From Nitrososphaera sp. (GTDB taxonomy: Archaea; Thermoproteota; Nitrososphaeria; Nitrososphaerales; Nitrososphaeraceae), in contig JAJPDY010000086.1 in assembly GCA_023252395.1 (NCBI GenBank), forward strand, positions 1-5,826: a stretch of DNA of 5,826 nucleotides. The letters run 5' to 3'. The position numbers were made by a program, and so were the translations under genes. Shown here in pieces: positions 5,654-5,826 of the stretch. Below the pieces are notes generated by a model. It had not been told where the DNA came from, made no database searches, and was given only the letters and a program-made list of their open reading frames with translations. How positions within the stretch are numbered: position 1 is the stretch's first letter; each line of letters begins with the position of its first letter.

Positions 5654-5675
5654 ATGTAATTTTGTAAAATTACAT
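5654..5675. repeat. Perfect 10-bp inverted repeat, likely operator
   Basis: ATGTAATTTT (5654-5663) and AAAATTACAT (5666-5675) are exact reverse complements around a GT spacer. The dyad lies directly downstream of the box A-like element and covers the predicted transcription start, the usual place for an archaeal repressor site. It could also form an RNA hairpin with a very small loop, which is sterically less favourable and supports a DNA role. Confidence 0.6.
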
Positions 5676-5691
5676 ACAGGTATTGTTATTC

Positions 5692-5721
5692 TGGCATTAT
5701 CGCAATAGCGAGAGAATGCCA
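5692..5721 (+). promoter_or_regulatory. Hairpin enclosing the start codon of the last gene
   Basis: TGGCATT (5692-5698) pairs with AATGCCA (5715-5721), and inside it TCGC (5700-5703) pairs with GCGA (5708-5711) around an AATA tetraloop, with A against GAG as internal loop. The ATG at 5716-5718 lies in the 3' arm. If the mRNA starts upstream near 5670, this fold would hide the start codon and could control translation. If the mRNA is leaderless, the hairpin does not form. Confidence 0.4.
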
Positions 5722-5826
5722 TCTGTCATCAAACATAACGTCAATCGACAACATACAAAATACAAAACATTCGTTATTTGCGACTCCTGTTTTTGGTGCG
5801 CGTCGTTTTTGGTCAAGGATTACGAC
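5716..5826 (+). CDS. Cys-rich zinc-ribbon-like protein, 3' end cut by the window
   Basis: An open frame runs from ATG 5716 through 37 codons to the window edge without a stop. The visible part is a basic, polar N-terminus (MPSVIKHNVNRQHTKYKT) followed by VICDSCFWCASFLVKDYD. C22xxC25xxC28 is a tight cysteine cluster with an aromatic Phe-Trp pair, typical of small zinc-binding or metal-binding archaeal proteins; the remaining ligands would lie beyond the edge. I have an impression of similar CxxCFWCAS segments in thaumarchaeal small proteins but cannot verify it here. The frame is closed upstream by TAA at 5665-5667, and the only other common start is TTG 5683. The function is unknown; a nucleic-acid-binding or regulatory role is inference. 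The repeat-rich leader suggests it is regulated. Confidence 0.7.
   Translation, partial: MPSVIKHNVNRQHTKYKTFVICDSCFWCASFLVKDYD

Larger units (their letters stand above)
5579..5715. other. Intergenic region rich in inverted repeats
   Basis: This 137-bp AT-rich stretch has no convincing coding frame. It contains a hairpin just after the membrane protein gene (5601-5633), a box A-like element (5641-5648), a long perfect dyad (5654-5675) and most of a second hairpin that extends into the next gene (5692-5721). These are described separately. Confidence 0.6.

Noticed and set aside
1..5826. Mobile element, CRISPR array, tRNA or rRNA gene
   Set aside because: No transposase-like protein, spaced repeats, cloverleaf or conserved rRNA segment was found, and base and codon use look uniform across the genes.

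Overview
The window looks like chromosomal DNA of an ammonia-oxidising Thaumarchaeote, most like a soil-type Nitrososphaera with moderate to high GC. This rests on four things: a fused ADP-forming acyl-CoA synthetase of the kind these archaea use for hydroxyacid activation, archaeal box A (TATA) elements about 26-30 nt before most start codons, almost no Shine-Dalgarno sites (leaderless transcription), and small zinc-ribbon and surface proteins of thaumarchaeal style. The genus is inferred from memory of protein style, not from a search.

Layout. A box A at the left edge drives a cytoplasmic protein with two zinc ribbons around a PRC-barrel-like domain (34-771, +). It converges on a 700-residue ADP-forming acyl-CoA synthetase (764-2866, -), and the two coding regions overlap by 8 bp. 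A 74-bp divergent promoter region separates the synthetase from a rightward series: a 55-residue single-pass membrane protein (2941-3108), a membrane-anchored PKD-domain protein (3151-3591), an M20-family metallopeptidase (3632-4990, TTG start), and a two-helix membrane protein with a beta-rich outer domain (5048-5578, TTG start). The right end is a 137-bp intergenic stretch with inverted repeats, then the first 37 codons of a Cys-rich zinc-ribbon-like gene cut off by the window edge (5716 onward).

How the genes may work together. The synthetase is the only one with a firm metabolic role: it interconverts an acid plus CoA and ATP with the acyl-CoA plus ADP and phosphate. In this lineage that reaction serves the 3-hydroxypropionate/4-hydroxybutyrate carbon-fixation cycle or acetate/amino-acid-derived acid metabolism. 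The peptidase could release amino acids that feed such chemistry, but nothing in the sequence ties the two. The rightward genes are separated by 40-57 bp gaps, most with a plausible promoter of their own, so they look like single-gene transcription units rather than one operon.

There are no RNA genes, CRISPR arrays, insertion sequences or signs of recent transfer. The most unusual material is regulatory: perfect dyads at the M20 promoter, at the start of the two-helix protein gene and upstream of the last gene, plus a hairpin that would enclose the last gene's start codon.
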